Source of the DNA: Sphingobium sp. AS12
Lineage (GTDB): Bacteria; Pseudomonadota; Alphaproteobacteria; Sphingomonadales; Sphingomonadaceae
NCBI RefSeq assembly: GCF_019097845.1
Contig: NZ_JAHRGM010000046.1
Coordinates: 265,084-329,083 of the forward strand
Length of the DNA: 64,000 nucleotides
Direction of reading: 5' to 3'
Below, one piece after another: positions 35,052 to 42,950 of this stretch. The number at the start of each line of letters is the position of its first letter. Within the stretch, counting starts at the first letter, position 1. The notes under the pieces are model-generated. The model was not told the DNA's origin, ran no database searches, and saw only the letters and a program-made list of their open reading frames with translations. A program made the translations under genes and the position numbers.

Positions 35052-35945
35052 TCACGTCGCCGCGGACGGAACGTCGATCTCGAAATCGCCTGCGCCGTGA
35101 CGCTCGGGCAATTGCAGCTCGGGCGGGCCGAAGGTCGTGTTCACCCGGCGGCCCCGTTTCACCGCCTCCCGCCCACTGACTTGCGCGGCCCAGCGGAGCA
35201 GGTTCTTATAGTCCTGGACGGCCAGAAACGCCTGCGCGTTGTAGGACGTGCCGCTCACGAGCACGCCATACCAGGGGAAGATTGCCATATCGGCAATCGT
35301 GTATTCGCCGCCCGCCATATATTCGTGCGTCGCCAGATGCGTGTCGAGCACATGGAGCTGGCGCTTGGTTTCCATCGCGTAGCGGTCGATCGCATATTCG
35401 ATCTTGATCGGCGCATAGGCGTAAAAATGGCCGAACCCGCCACCCAAGAACGGCGCTGAACCCATTTGCCACATCAACCAGTTCATCGTCTCGGTGCGCT
35501 TGTGATGTTCGGTCGGCAAGAAAGCGCCGAATTTCTCGGCGAGGTAAAACAGGATCGAGCCGCTTTCGAACAGCCGGGTCGGCGGATCGGTCGAATGATC
35601 CATCATGGCCGGGATCTTGGAATTGGGATTGATCGCGACGAAGCCGGAGCCGAACTGATCGCCCTCCCCGATCTCGATGAGCCAGGCGTCGTATTCCGCG
35701 CCTGAGTGACCGGCTGCCAGCAACTCCTCCAGCATGATCGTGACCTTCACGCCATTGGGCGTTCCCAGCGAATAGAGCTGAAGCGGATGGCGCCCGACAG
35801 GAAGCTCCTTCTCGTGCGTCGCGCCGGAAACCGGCCGGTTGATATTGGCGAACTGGCCACCATTTTCCTTGTCCCACATCCAGATTTCAGGCGGAACATA
35901 GCTGGCCGGTTGATTGCTGGCGGCGGCATCTTCGGTATCGGCCAT
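35052..35945 (-). CDS. yghU: Glutathione-dependent disulfide-bond oxidoreductase, YghU type
   Basis: A 297-aa GST-fold protein. The N-terminal extension YVPPEIWMWDKENGGQFANI and INRPVSGATHEKELPVG is diagnostic of YghU, which binds two glutathiones and reduces disulfides or peroxides. LYSLGTPNGVKVTIMLEELL and NSKIPAMMDHS mark the thioredoxin-like domain, and GEYTIADMAIFPWYG the helical domain. A perfect SigF-type promoter precedes it on the minus strand, placing it in the thiol-repair set. Confidence 0.9.
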   Translation of the reverse strand: MADTEDAAASNQPASYVPPEIWMWDKENGGQFANINRPVSGATHEKELPVGRHPLQLYSLGTPNGVKVTIMLEELLAAGHSGAEYDAWLIEIGEGDQFGSGFVAINPNSKIPAMMDHSTDPPTRLFESGSILFYLAEKFGAFLPTEHHKRTETMNWLMWQMGSAPFLGGGFGHFYAYAPIKIEYAIDRYAMETKRQLHVLDTHLATHEYMAGGEYTIADMAIFPWYGVLVSGTSYNAQAFLAVQDYKNLLRWAAQVSGREAVKRGRRVNTTFGPPELQLPERHGAGDFEIDVPSAAT

Positions 35946-36049
35946 GCGCGTTTCCCTTGTTTGGCGTCTGACGGAAGCGGATTCGCCGCGGAGCCATCTC
36001 GTGGAAACCGGGCGTCCGCAGGCGGATGTTATAGCAGTCGCGCGAGGAT

Positions 36050-36075
36050 TTCGCCGCCGCCGCCTCTCGGGTTAC
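36050..36075 (-). promoter_or_regulatory. SigF-type promoter for yghU
   Basis: Minus strand GTAACC (36075-36070), 16 nt, CGAA (36053-36050). It lies 105 bp before the yghU start, a longer leader than at the other sites. Confidence 0.75.
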
Positions 36076-36146
36076 AAATGATCGGCAATTTGCGTGACGG
36101 CAACGGGCGGCATTCCGCTCGGTCGAGGCGCGCTCGCACCCGGCCT

Positions 36147-36172
36147 GTAACCCACTATCTCGTCCGGGCGTA
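36147..36172 (+). promoter_or_regulatory. SigF-type promoter for dipZ
   Basis: GTAACC (36147-36152), 16 nt, CGTA (36169-36172), 39 bp before the GTG start. The -10 box differs from CGAA by one base, as at msrA. Confidence 0.65.
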
Positions 36173-36211
36173 TGGCCTTGTAGGCGCCACACAAGGAAAG
36201 TCTGCCGCGAC

Positions 36212-37918
36212 GTGCTTCTGATCCTCCTTGCTTTTGCCGGCGGCGCGCTGACCATTCTCAGCCCGTGCATCCTTCCGGTCCTGCCCTTCGTCTTCGCACG
36301 CGCAGACAAGCCGTTCCTCCGAAACGGCCTGCCGATGCTGGCGGGGATGACGCTGATGTTCGCCGCGGTCGCGACGCTGGCCGCGCTCGGCGGCGGCTGG
36401 GTGGTTGCCGCGAACCAATATGGCCGCGCCGCCGCGCTGCTGCTGCTTGCGGGCTTCGGCGTCACGCTGCTGTTTCCGGCGCTGGCGGATCGGCTGACGC
36501 GGCCGATCGTCGCTTTGGGTGATCGCCTGTCGCGTAACGCCGGCGAGGCGTCGGGCTTTCTGCCTTCGGCGCTGCTCGGGATTGCGACCGGCCTGCTGTG
36601 GGCGCCCTGCGCCGGGCCGATCCTCGGTATCATCCTGACCGGGGCCGTGCTCCAAGGGCCTGGCACGACGACGACATTCCTCTTGTTCGCCTATGCTGCC
36701 GGAGCGGCGGCGTCCCTGGCGTTGGCGTTGCTGGTCGGCGGCCGGCTTTTCCGGGCCATGAAGCGGTCGCTGGGGGTTGGCGAATGGATTCGGCGTGCGG
36801 CAGGCGGGGCAGTGCTGCTCGCCGTGGTGGCGATCGCGCTCGGGCTGGACACCGGCTTCCTGTCCCGCGTGTCGCTAGCCGGCACGACATCCATCGAGGA
36901 ACGGCTGCTCGGCGCTTTTCAAATGAATTCAGCACCCGAGAAGAAGAACGAAGACCTTGCTGTCGAGGGAAGGATGCCGCCACTGTCCGGTGCCGTGACC
37001 TGGCTCAATTCCGGCCCGCTCACGGCCGAAGCGTTGCAGGGAAAGGTCGTGGTCATCGACTTCTGGACCTATTCCTGCATCAACTGCCTGCGCTCCTTGC
37101 CCTATGTCCGAGCCTGGGCGCAAAAATATCGGGATCAGGGCCTCGTGGTCATCGGGGTCCATACGCCCGAATTCGCTTTCGAGCATGATGTCACGAATGT
37201 TCAAAAGGCGCTCCGTGATCTCGGCATCACCTATCCGGTCGCGGTCGACAACAACTATGCGATCTGGCGCGCGTTCAACAATCACTTCTGGCCGGCCCAT
37301 TATTTCATCGACGCCCGAGGGCGCGTCCGTCACCACCATTTCGGTGAAGGCGACTATGTGGGCTCCGAGCGAGTGATCCAGAAGCTGCTGACGGAAGCGC
37401 GCGCCGGCTTCGCTTCGAGCGAGACGGTCCAGGTCAGCGGAACCGGCGCGGAAGCTGCAGCCGCACGCGGCGATGTCCGGTCGCCGGAAACCTATGTCGG
37501 CTATGCGCGTGGTGAACGCTTCGCGTCGAACGGCGGGATAATCAAGGACCGAAACGCGACCTACCGACATGGCGCCTTGTCGCTCAATAAGTGGGCGCTG
37601 GCCGGCGACTGGACCGTCGGCGGCGAGCACGCGATACTCGCGAAGCCTGGCGGCAGGATCGCCTATCGCTTTCATGCGCGTGACCTGCACCTCGTCCTGG
37701 GCGCCTCGAATGGAAAGCCGGTTCGCTTCCGCGTGACGATCGACGGGAAAGCGCCGGACAAGGATCGCGGCGTCGATATTGATGCAGCGGGCAATGGCAT
37801 CGTCACCGGCGAACGCCTCTACCAGCTCGTGCGCCAGAACGGGCCGATCCGGGATCGCACCTTCGAGATCGAATTTCTGGACGCCGGTGTTCGGGCTTTC
37901 GCCTTCACGTTCGGCTAA
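36212..37918 (+). CDS. dipZ: DipZ-type fusion: CcdA membrane domain, TlpA-like thioredoxin and C-terminal sugar-binding-like domain
   Basis: A 568-aa protein. Residues 1-230 form a CcdA-like membrane domain with redox Cys in LTILSPCILPVLPF and LLWAPCAGPILG. Residues about 265-410 form a periplasmic thioredoxin domain with FWTYSCINCLRSLPYV (Cys289-Cys292). The C-terminus (about 425-568) is the beta-rich DipZ domain seen in mycobacterial and proteobacterial DipZ. Electrons from cytosolic thioredoxin reach the outer domain in one polypeptide. The start is GTG. It duplicates the function of the split CcdA/thioredoxin pair at 28.2-29.4 kb. Confidence 0.9.
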   Translation: MLLILLAFAGGALTILSPCILPVLPFVFARADKPFLRNGLPMLAGMTLMFAAVATLAALGGGWVVAANQYGRAAALLLLAGFGVTLLFPALADRLTRPIVALGDRLSRNAGEASGFLPSALLGIATGLLWAPCAGPILGIILTGAVLQGPGTTTTFLLFAYAAGAAASLALALLVGGRLFRAMKRSLGVGEWIRRAAGGAVLLAVVAIALGLDTGFLSRVSLAGTTSIEERLLGAFQMNSAPEKKNEDLAVEGRMPPLSGAVTWLNSGPLTAEALQGKVVVIDFWTYSCINCLRSLPYVRAWAQKYRDQGLVVIGVHTPEFAFEHDVTNVQKALRDLGITYPVAVDNNYAIWRAFNNHFWPAHYFIDARGRVRHHHFGEGDYVGSERVIQKLLTEARAGFASSETVQVSGTGAEAAAARGDVRSPETYVGYARGERFASNGGIIKDRNATYRHGALSLNKWALAGDWTVGGEHAILAKPGGRIAYRFHARDLHLVLGASNGKPVRFRVTIDGKAPDKDRGVDIDAAGNGIVTGERLYQLVRQNGPIRDRTFEIEFLDAGVRAFAFTFG

Positions 37919-38002
37919 GCGATCAATCGCCGTTCCGCCCGGCATTGCCCCGCTCAAAAGGCGGAAGGCCGCATTCGGCGGCGCGGTGTCCGGTGCAGCC
38001 GT

Positions 38003-38028
38003 GTAACCAAAGGATGTTGGCCATCGAA
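38003..38028 (+). promoter_or_regulatory. SigF-type promoter for the Met-rich lipoprotein
   Basis: GTAACC (38003-38008), 16 nt, CGAA (38025-38028), 34 bp before the ATG. Confidence 0.8.
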
Positions 38029-38062
38029 AGGTCAAGCGGATCATCACCGAAGGAGCGATTTC

Positions 38063-38338
38063 ATGACGCGTACGCACAAGCCTCTTTTCATCGCGCTGAG
38101 CGTTTCGGCCGCCTTGCTCGTTACCGCATGCGGCGGCAATGCCCCCGATGGCAATGACGACGCCATGTCCGCCAACGAAGCGACGGGAAGCATGGCCGAG
38201 GGAGTCGGCGCCATGTCCGACACGAACGCGATGATGGAAGGCCCGGAGAGCGCCGCGGTGAAGGAAGGGACCGAAAATGACGCGATGTCATCGGACGGGA
38301 AAATGGCGTCAAACAGCATGATGCCCATGGGACAATGA
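38063..38338 (+). CDS. Small methionine-rich lipoprotein
   Basis: A 91-aa protein. A lipobox (ALLVTAC) near residue 23 predicts a lipid-anchored periplasmic product. The mature part is acidic and full of Met (AMSANEATGSMAEG, AMSDTNAMMEGPES, ending NSMMPMGQ), with Asp, Glu, Ser and Asn. No family is recognised. Met-rich exported proteins often bind Cu(I) or act as methionine-oxidation sinks. Both would fit a SigF island with bufferins and msrAB. It has its own perfect SigF-type promoter. Confidence 0.75.
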   Translation: MTRTHKPLFIALSVSAALLVTACGGNAPDGNDDAMSANEATGSMAEGVGAMSDTNAMMEGPESAAVKEGTENDAMSSDGKMASNSMMPMGQ

Positions 38339-38398
38339 AGCTTTTTCCCGATGGGTGCCTGTTCTGGTGTTCTCGTTCGACCCATCGCGCTCCCGCGG

Positions 38399-39628
38399 TC
38401 ACGCCGCGCGATCATCGATGGGCCGAAAGTGCGGCCGGGCCAGGAGTCGCCAGAGCCGCTCGAGCGGTCCATGATAGTGGGTCGCCAACCACGGTTTGGA
38501 CCAGAGCATCGCGAGAAGCGCTGCCAGGAGCGGAAAGACATAGGCCTCGGCGCGACCGATGCGGCCGTAAAGACCGAGGCCCCACCCGTAAAAGGCAAAA
38601 CCGAATAGCAGGCTCGTACCGAGATAGTTTGTGAGCGAGGCCCGGCCGACGGCGGCGATCCGTTCATACCAGGCCCTATGTGCGATCCGCTGGATCAGGA
38701 GAATCAGCGCGGCCACCCATCCCAACACCATAACCATGTCGAACGGGGTCGACCAGACCAGGGCATTGGCACCGACGATGATGGCGGCGAAGCCGCTGGC
38801 GAAGGCCCAACACGCCAGCAAGGCCAGCGGGACGCCGCCCAGGACAAACCCGCCGAGCGCCCAGCGGTGATAGCGCGCGCGGGACCAGGTGCCGGTCAGA
38901 AAACCGGTGCGCAGCATGACGACGCCAGTGAGCATGCCTGCCAGCGTTATCGGCAGGTAGGCGAGCAGCCCCAATAGCGGTGCCGAAAAATTGGTGAGCC
39001 GCCGCGCAAGAAGAGGCCAATATTCGCCCCGATAGAGGGCAAGCTGGGCCTCGATCATATCGGGGTCCGAACCGAACATCCGTTCGGGCACTGCGAGCAA
39101 TCTGGCTTCCGCGGGATGTGCTTTTACATAGGCATAGGCATAGGCATTGAGCCAATTGACCCCGACATAGCCGAGCGCCGCCATATGGATCGCGGCGAGC
39201 AATGCGATCCACAGCATCAAGTTGCCAGGCGACGACCTGCGGAACAACGGCAGCAACAGTCCGGTGACGGCATACAGGCGCAGAACATCGTTGGCCGCGA
39301 CCAGGATGCCGTGGAACAGGCCGAACATAAGCAGCCAGGCCATTCGCGAAACATGGGCTCGGACAGCACCGTTTGCGCCTGCCCTTTCCATGGCGAGCAT
39401 CGCCCCCGCGCCGAAGAGAGCCAGGAACAGGCCGCGCATCTTGTCTTCGATAAAGACGAAGCTCAGCGCCCAGAGGACAAGATCGGTCATGCCCGTTCCA
39501 CCCCAGACGCGCGGATTGTAGTAGGCTGCGCCAGGCATCGAGAAAAAGAAGACGTTCATGAACCCGATGCCCATGACCGCGAAGCCGCGAATCCCGTCCA
39601 GCTCCCGGCAACGCTCCGTTTCGGGCAT
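38399..39628 (-). CDS. DUF418-family membrane protein
   Basis: A 409-aa inner-membrane protein with about eight to ten hydrophobic segments. ERCRELDGIRGFAVMGIGFMN at the N-terminus and the C-terminal DUF418 region (WERIAAVGRASLTNYLGTSLLFGF type, ending MLWSKPWLATHYHGPLERLWR) fit the family. Function of DUF418 proteins is unknown to me. Start 39628 is taken because it begins the conserved N-terminus. It is the last gene of the leftward bufA1 operon, 8 bp behind a four-helix protein. Confidence 0.8.
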   Translation of the reverse strand: MPETERCRELDGIRGFAVMGIGFMNVFFFSMPGAAYYNPRVWGGTGMTDLVLWALSFVFIEDKMRGLFLALFGAGAMLAMERAGANGAVRAHVSRMAWLLMFGLFHGILVAANDVLRLYAVTGLLLPLFRRSSPGNLMLWIALLAAIHMAALGYVGVNWLNAYAYAYVKAHPAEARLLAVPERMFGSDPDMIEAQLALYRGEYWPLLARRLTNFSAPLLGLLAYLPITLAGMLTGVVMLRTGFLTGTWSRARYHRWALGGFVLGGVPLALLACWAFASGFAAIIVGANALVWSTPFDMVMVLGWVAALILLIQRIAHRAWYERIAAVGRASLTNYLGTSLLFGFAFYGWGLGLYGRIGRAEAYVFPLLAALLAMLWSKPWLATHYHGPLERLWRLLARPHFRPIDDRAA

Positions 39629-39636
39629 CGGCGCCC

Positions 39637-40041
39637 TCAATGCCGGTCGCGAGCCGCTTGGCGGCGGGCCAAAGTGGTCAGGATTGCGCCGGCAAGAAAT
39701 ATGGTGGGCGGCACGAAGCCACGCACCGGATCGACGTAGCCCGGCAGCACGACGACCACGATCCATATCGTATCGGCCCAGCCCGCCACGCACAGAGTGA
39801 GCCAATAGCCGGCCTGGTCATTGCGCCAGTTGCGCCACAATGCGACGCCGATGACGAACAGCGAGATGGTCGGCATATAGCCGGCGAGTTGAAACATGCG
39901 TCCCTGCGTCAGCCCTTCCTGGACAGTGCCGAGCCGCCAAATGTCGAACGCGACCTTGCAGTGGAACAGACCCCAGGCCGCGTAGCACAGCGCCCCAAGC
40001 CGGGCCGCGAGGATGCCGGCATGCGGATCAGTCGGCGGCAT
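39637..40041 (-). CDS. Four-helix membrane protein in the bufferin operon
   Basis: A 134-aa protein with four hydrophobic segments (for example [20 protein letters not shown] and [15 protein letters not shown]). I recognise no family with confidence. Its start overlaps the end of the DoxX gene by 14 bp, which ties it to the bufA1-bufB-bufC-DoxX transcript. It may form a membrane complex with the DoxX protein. Confidence 0.65.
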   Translation of the reverse strand: MPPTDPHAGILAARLGALCYAAWGLFHCKVAFDIWRLGTVQEGLTQGRMFQLAGYMPTISLFVIGVALWRNWRNDQAGYWLTLCVAGWADTIWIVVVVLPGYVDPVRGFVPPTIFLAGAILTTLARRQAARDRH

Positions 40042-40495
40042 AGTCCTTCTCCTTGCGGTTTTGGGCCGGATCGACTCGAAGCAAGTGATCGAGCGACAGA
40101 CGCCCGCCACCCCGGAACAGAATCGGCAACAGCAGCCCCGCCCAGCTCAAATGCGTCGGCCAGGCGTCGGGATAGACGAAGATCTCGATCACTGCCGTCA
40201 TGCCGAGCAGGCCGAGCGCGCCGACGCGGCTGAACAGGCCGAAAACGAGCAGGAATGGAAAGAGATGCTCGGAGTAAGTCGCCAGATGGGCCGCGATATG
40301 CGGCGGGATCAGCGGTAGCTGATACTCCGTCTCGAATAGCGCATAGGTGCTGTCGGTAATGTGCAGCAAGCCGTCGACCTTGGTGCGGCCCGACTGGAAG
40401 AATATCGCGGCAACGCCGACGCGCGCGACGAACAGCAGGATCGATCCAGGCAGCCGATCGAGCCAGGCGCCAACGCTCGCATAGGCATTCATCAT
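40028..40495 (-). CDS. DoxX-family membrane protein
   Basis: A 155-aa protein with four helices and the DoxX pattern [53 protein letters not shown]. DoxX proteins are common fourth members of MNIO/DUF2063/DUF2282 operons, where a quinone- or electron-related role for the modification has been suggested. The ATG overlaps the bufC stop (ATGA). Confidence 0.85.
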   Translation of the reverse strand: MMNAYASVGAWLDRLPGSILLFVARVGVAAIFFQSGRTKVDGLLHITDSTYALFETEYQLPLIPPHIAAHLATYSEHLFPFLLVFGLFSRVGALGLLGMTAVIEIFVYPDAWPTHLSWAGLLLPILFRGGGRLSLDHLLRVDPAQNRKEKDYAAD

Positions 40496-41223
40496 CTCTC
40501 TCCCTGTCGATGCTGGGCGGCAAAGGCGCCGGCGGCGAGAAGCCCGGCCAGGATCACGGCGACGTCCCCGCCCGCGTCGGCCGCATTGGCAGCGGCGGCG
40601 GCAAGCGATCCGCCGCCAAGAAAAGCTTGGGCCGGCGCGTCAATCGGGCGCACCTCCACGGCATCCGCCAGGCGAGTGACAAGCACCATTTCCGGCGCCC
40701 AGACGATCGTGTCGAAGGCGTCCGCCGGGGCATCGGCCTGATGCGCGCGCCACAGGCTCGCCGCGGGCGCCGCAAGGCAGGCGACGCGGGTGGCGGGGTG
40801 CCAGCAGAGCGGTGCGTCAGGATCGAATCCGGCGACGAGCGCATCGGGATCGAGTGCAGGCGCGTCGGCGGCGAACAGAGCTTCGGTTACGAGCCTTTCG
40901 ACGCGCGCGACCGCAGCCAGATAAGGGGCGGTGACGAACGGCACCCAAGCATCAACGAAAGCCGGGAAGCGTTCTCCATAGAGGCACAACCGGGGATCAC
41001 CCGGTGGCATCACCTCGACATAGGCGGCGGCGCAGGCGGCGAAGGCGTCGTTGCCCACCAATGCCGCCAGCACCGGATAGTTGGCAAAAAGCGCATCGCG
41101 CACGGCCTTGGTCGCGGTGTTTCGATGCACTGCGAGTGCTCGCCGCAGCGCCGTGTCGGCCATTGCCGACGGCGCCGCGAGCATCGCTCCGAATGCCTGC
41201 TGAAAAGACTGGGCATCAGGCAT
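40492..41223 (-). CDS. bufC: BufC-like MNIO partner protein (DUF2063), second copy
   Basis: A 243-aa protein: [48 protein letters not shown] and [19 protein letters not shown] match DUF2063, whose N-terminal part binds the precursor. The Ala-rich C-terminus ([19 protein letters not shown]) corresponds to the partner's helical C-terminal region. It overlaps bufB by 8 bp and DoxX by 4 bp, so the order bufA1-bufB-bufC-DoxX is tightly coupled. Confidence 0.85.
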   Translation of the reverse strand: MPDAQSFQQAFGAMLAAPSAMADTALRRALAVHRNTATKAVRDALFANYPVLAALVGNDAFAACAAAYVEVMPPGDPRLCLYGERFPAFVDAWVPFVTAPYLAAVARVERLVTEALFAADAPALDPDALVAGFDPDAPLCWHPATRVACLAAPAASLWRAHQADAPADAFDTIVWAPEMVLVTRLADAVEVRPIDAPAQAFLGGGSLAAAAANAADAGGDVAVILAGLLAAGAFAAQHRQGER

Positions 41224-42052
41224 GGGCCGGCGCTCGCCGCGCGATGAGGTGATGCGCCATGTCGCGTTCGCGCATCAGATCGGCGAAAGGCGGGATTTCG
41301 TCGTCGCGCTCGATCAGGGTCGGGCGTGGGCCGATACGGTCGATCAGCCGCTCGTAGAGCCTCCACACCGGATCGGCGATCGGCGCATCATGGCTGTCGA
41401 TCAGCAATTCGCCGGCGGCGCCTGGATCGGCCCGATGGCCGGCCAGATGAATTTCTCCCACAATCTCGCCGACGATCGCGTCGATCCGCGCCTCGGCGGA
41501 GAAATGCAGGTTGAACGCGCTCACGAAGATGTTGTTGATGTCGACGAGCAGCCCGCAACCCGTGCGCCGCGTCAACTCGGCCAGGAATGTCGCCTCGTCA
41601 AACTCGTGGCCTGGCAGGTCGATATAGAGGGACGGATTTTCCACCATGATCGCGCGCGTCAACGCATCCTGCACTCGCGCGACATTGCCAGCCACGATGT
41701 CCAGCGCTTCCCGCGTGCGGGGGAAAGGCAGGAAATCGCTATAATGGACGCCTCCCCATTTCTGCCATGCGAGATGGTCGGAGATGGCGGCCGGACGCAC
41801 GCGCTCGGCCAGGATTCGAAGCCTGCGGAGATGGTCCGCTGGTGGCGGCGCGACCGACGCCAGCGACAAGCCGACGCCGTGGAGGGAGATGGGAAAGCGG
41901 TCGGCCAGCGCGGACAGCGCGGCAAGGCGTGGCCCGCCTTCCACCATATAATTCTCGGCATGGACTTCGAACCACAAGCCGGGGCTTCGCGCGGTGAGCG
42001 CATCGTCGAGATGTTCGAGCTTGAAGCCCAGGCCTGCGGTCATCATGGTCAT
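41216..42052 (-). CDS. bufB: MNIO (DUF692) RiPP-modifying enzyme, second copy
   Basis: The iron-binding motifs are present in order: AGLGFKLEHLDDAL, GLWFEVHAENYMVEGG, SLHGVGLSL, ISDHLAW, MVENPSLYIDL, LLVDINNIFVSAFNL, EIHLAGHRAD and LIDSHDAPI. It sits 8 bp behind bufA1, its obvious substrate, and would convert paired cysteines of the exported peptide into the copper-binding heterocycle. Compared with the copy at 31.1 kb the sequence is clearly diverged, so the two probably act on different precursors. Three in-frame ATGs (42052, 42046, 42043) are possible starts. Confidence 0.9.
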   Translation of the reverse strand: MTMMTAGLGFKLEHLDDALTARSPGLWFEVHAENYMVEGGPRLAALSALADRFPISLHGVGLSLASVAPPPADHLRRLRILAERVRPAAISDHLAWQKWGGVHYSDFLPFPRTREALDIVAGNVARVQDALTRAIMVENPSLYIDLPGHEFDEATFLAELTRRTGCGLLVDINNIFVSAFNLHFSAEARIDAIVGEIVGEIHLAGHRADPGAAGELLIDSHDAPIADPVWRLYERLIDRIGPRPTLIERDDEIPPFADLMRERDMAHHLIARRAPAHA

Positions 42053-42060
42053 GGCTCGTC

Positions 42061-42342
42061 TCAGGCTTTCGGCGTCAGCGATCCGAAGCCCTTGGGCGTC
42101 TTGATCTTGGCGCAGGTGCCGGCCGGGACGAGCTTCCAGGCGTTGCCCTGGTAGTCGACCTTGGACGTGCCGGCGCAGCTCGTCCCCGCGCCGGCGGCGC
42201 AATCATTCTTGCCGGCCTTGGCGACGCCATAGCATTTTTCCATCGGCTTCTTGTCTTGCGCCTGGGCAGCGGTCGCGGCGCCGGCAGCGAGCGACGCGAG
42301 CAGCAGCGCGCCAATAGCGGAAGTGGCGGAACGGGAAGTCAT
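42061..42342 (-). CDS. bufA1: Bufferin precursor BufA1 (DUF2282)
   Basis: A 93-aa exported RiPP precursor. A signal peptide (about 1-28, ending AAQAQ) replaces the usual leader. The mature part has four Cys at 37, 48, 56 and 77 in the DUF2282 pattern [30 protein letters not shown]. In bufferins two such cysteines become thiooxazoles that bind copper in the periplasm. The ATG at 42342 has AAGGA 9 nt upstream; a TTG three codons earlier is less likely. It is first in an operon of six genes. Confidence 0.93.
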   Translation of the reverse strand: MTSRSATSAIGALLLASLAAGAATAAQAQDKKPMEKCYGVAKAGKNDCAAGAGTSCAGTSKVDYQGNAWKLVPAGTCAKIKTPKGFGSLTPKA

Positions 42343-42372
42343 GTTGGGCAATCCTTTCGGCGGGCCTCACAT

Positions 42373-42407
42373 GCGGCGATCCGTTTGGGGGAGAAACGGA
42401 TCGCCGC
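42373..42407 (-). other. Perfect 14-bp stem-loop in the bufA1 leader
   Basis: GCGGCGATCCGTTT and its exact reverse complement AAACGGATCGCCGC flank a 7-nt loop. It falls between the SigF-type promoter (42476-42451) and the bufA1 start, so it would be the dominant structure of the 5' untranslated RNA. No U-run follows on the minus strand, so it is unlikely to be an ordinary terminator; attenuation or RNA stability control is possible. Confidence 0.65.
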
Positions 42408-42450
42408 ACGGTGGTCCGGGAGGCTGACGGGATCGAACCACAGTCCCCAA

Positions 42451-42476
42451 TCCGTTCGGGACGCCGCGGCGGTTAC
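42451..42476 (-). promoter_or_regulatory. SigF-type promoter for the bufA1 operon
   Basis: Minus strand GTAACC (42476-42471), 16 nt, CGGA (42454-42451), one base off CGAA. It drives about 110 nt of leader before bufA1, including the 14-bp stem-loop. Confidence 0.65.
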
Positions 42477-42510
42477 AGACGGCAGGCCAACGCGGTTCGC
42501 GGACGCGGCT

Positions 42511-42536
42511 GTAACCGGCCGCTAGCGGCGCACGAA
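42511..42536 (+). promoter_or_regulatory. SigF-type promoter for bufA2
   Basis: GTAACC (42511-42516), 16 nt, CGAA (42533-42536), a perfect match 53 bp before the bufA2 ATG. It is divergent from the bufA1 promoter, 34 bp between the GTAACC boxes. Confidence 0.8.
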
Positions 42537-42589
42537 GTCAGGGATGCCGATTGGCAACGAAACCTCATCGACTATTCAGGAGATCGCTC

Positions 42590-42871
42590 ATGAAGACCTT
42601 CAAGACCGGCGCCGCCATCGCTTCGGCCGCCGCCATGCTCGCGCTTTCGGGCCTCGCTTCCACTGCCCCGGCCCACGCCGCCGGCGAGAACGCCGCCAAG
42701 GTCCACTGTTACGGCATCAATGCGTGCAAGGGCCAGTCGGACTGCAAGTCGGGTAACCACGAGTGCAAGGGGCAGAACGACTGCAAGGGCCAGGGCTTCA
42801 AGGAGCTTTCGAGCAAAGCCTGTGCGAAGCAGGGTGGCAGCACGACCCCGCCCGCCGCTCCGGCCAACTGA
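42590..42871 (+). CDS. bufA2: Bufferin-type precursor BufA2
   Basis: A 93-aa exported peptide with signal sequence ending APAHA. The mature core has six Cys (40, 46, 52, 59, 65, 78) in a CKGQ-type repeat: CYGINACKGQSDCKSGNHEC then KGQNDCKGQGFKELSSKAC. This is the BufA2 class of MNIO substrates, distinct from DUF2282. AGGAGA precedes the ATG; an upstream in-frame ATG at 42551 lies only 15 bp beyond the promoter and lacks a signal-peptide logic. No bufB/bufC follows it on this strand, so it must be modified by one of the two pairs encoded elsewhere in the island. Confidence 0.88.
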   Translation: MKTFKTGAAIASAAAMLALSGLASTAPAHAAGENAAKVHCYGINACKGQSDCKSGNHECKGQNDCKGQGFKELSSKACAKQGGSTTPPAAPAN

Positions 42872-42893
42872 TCCCGGCAACCGCCCGTCGGGT

Positions 42894-42928
42894 GAACCGC
42901 CCGGATGTTGTGGACGTCCGGGCGGTTC
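42894..42928 (+). terminator. Strong stem-loop between bufA2 and the peroxiredoxin gene
   Basis: GAACCGCCCGGA and TCCGGGCGGTTC pair perfectly over 12 bp with an 11-nt loop. The following CCTGTATTT is only weakly T-rich, so it may be a leaky terminator that lets some SigF transcript read into the peroxiredoxin gene 22 bp downstream, while giving bufA2 the higher dose. Confidence 0.55.
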
Positions 42929-42950
42929 CCTGTATTTCAGGAGCAATCCG

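Noticed and set aside
40880..40895. GTAACC box on the minus strand inside bufC
   Set aside because: The second box is absent: 16 nt downstream reads CCGA. It lies within coding sequence and precedes no gene start. Other lone boxes near 2325, 11250, 20355, 42755 and 59552 fail the same test.
42551..42589. Upstream ATG for bufA2
   Set aside because: It lies only 15 bp after the -10 box and would put a basic stretch ahead of the signal peptide. ATG 42590 has AGGAGA at the right spacing.
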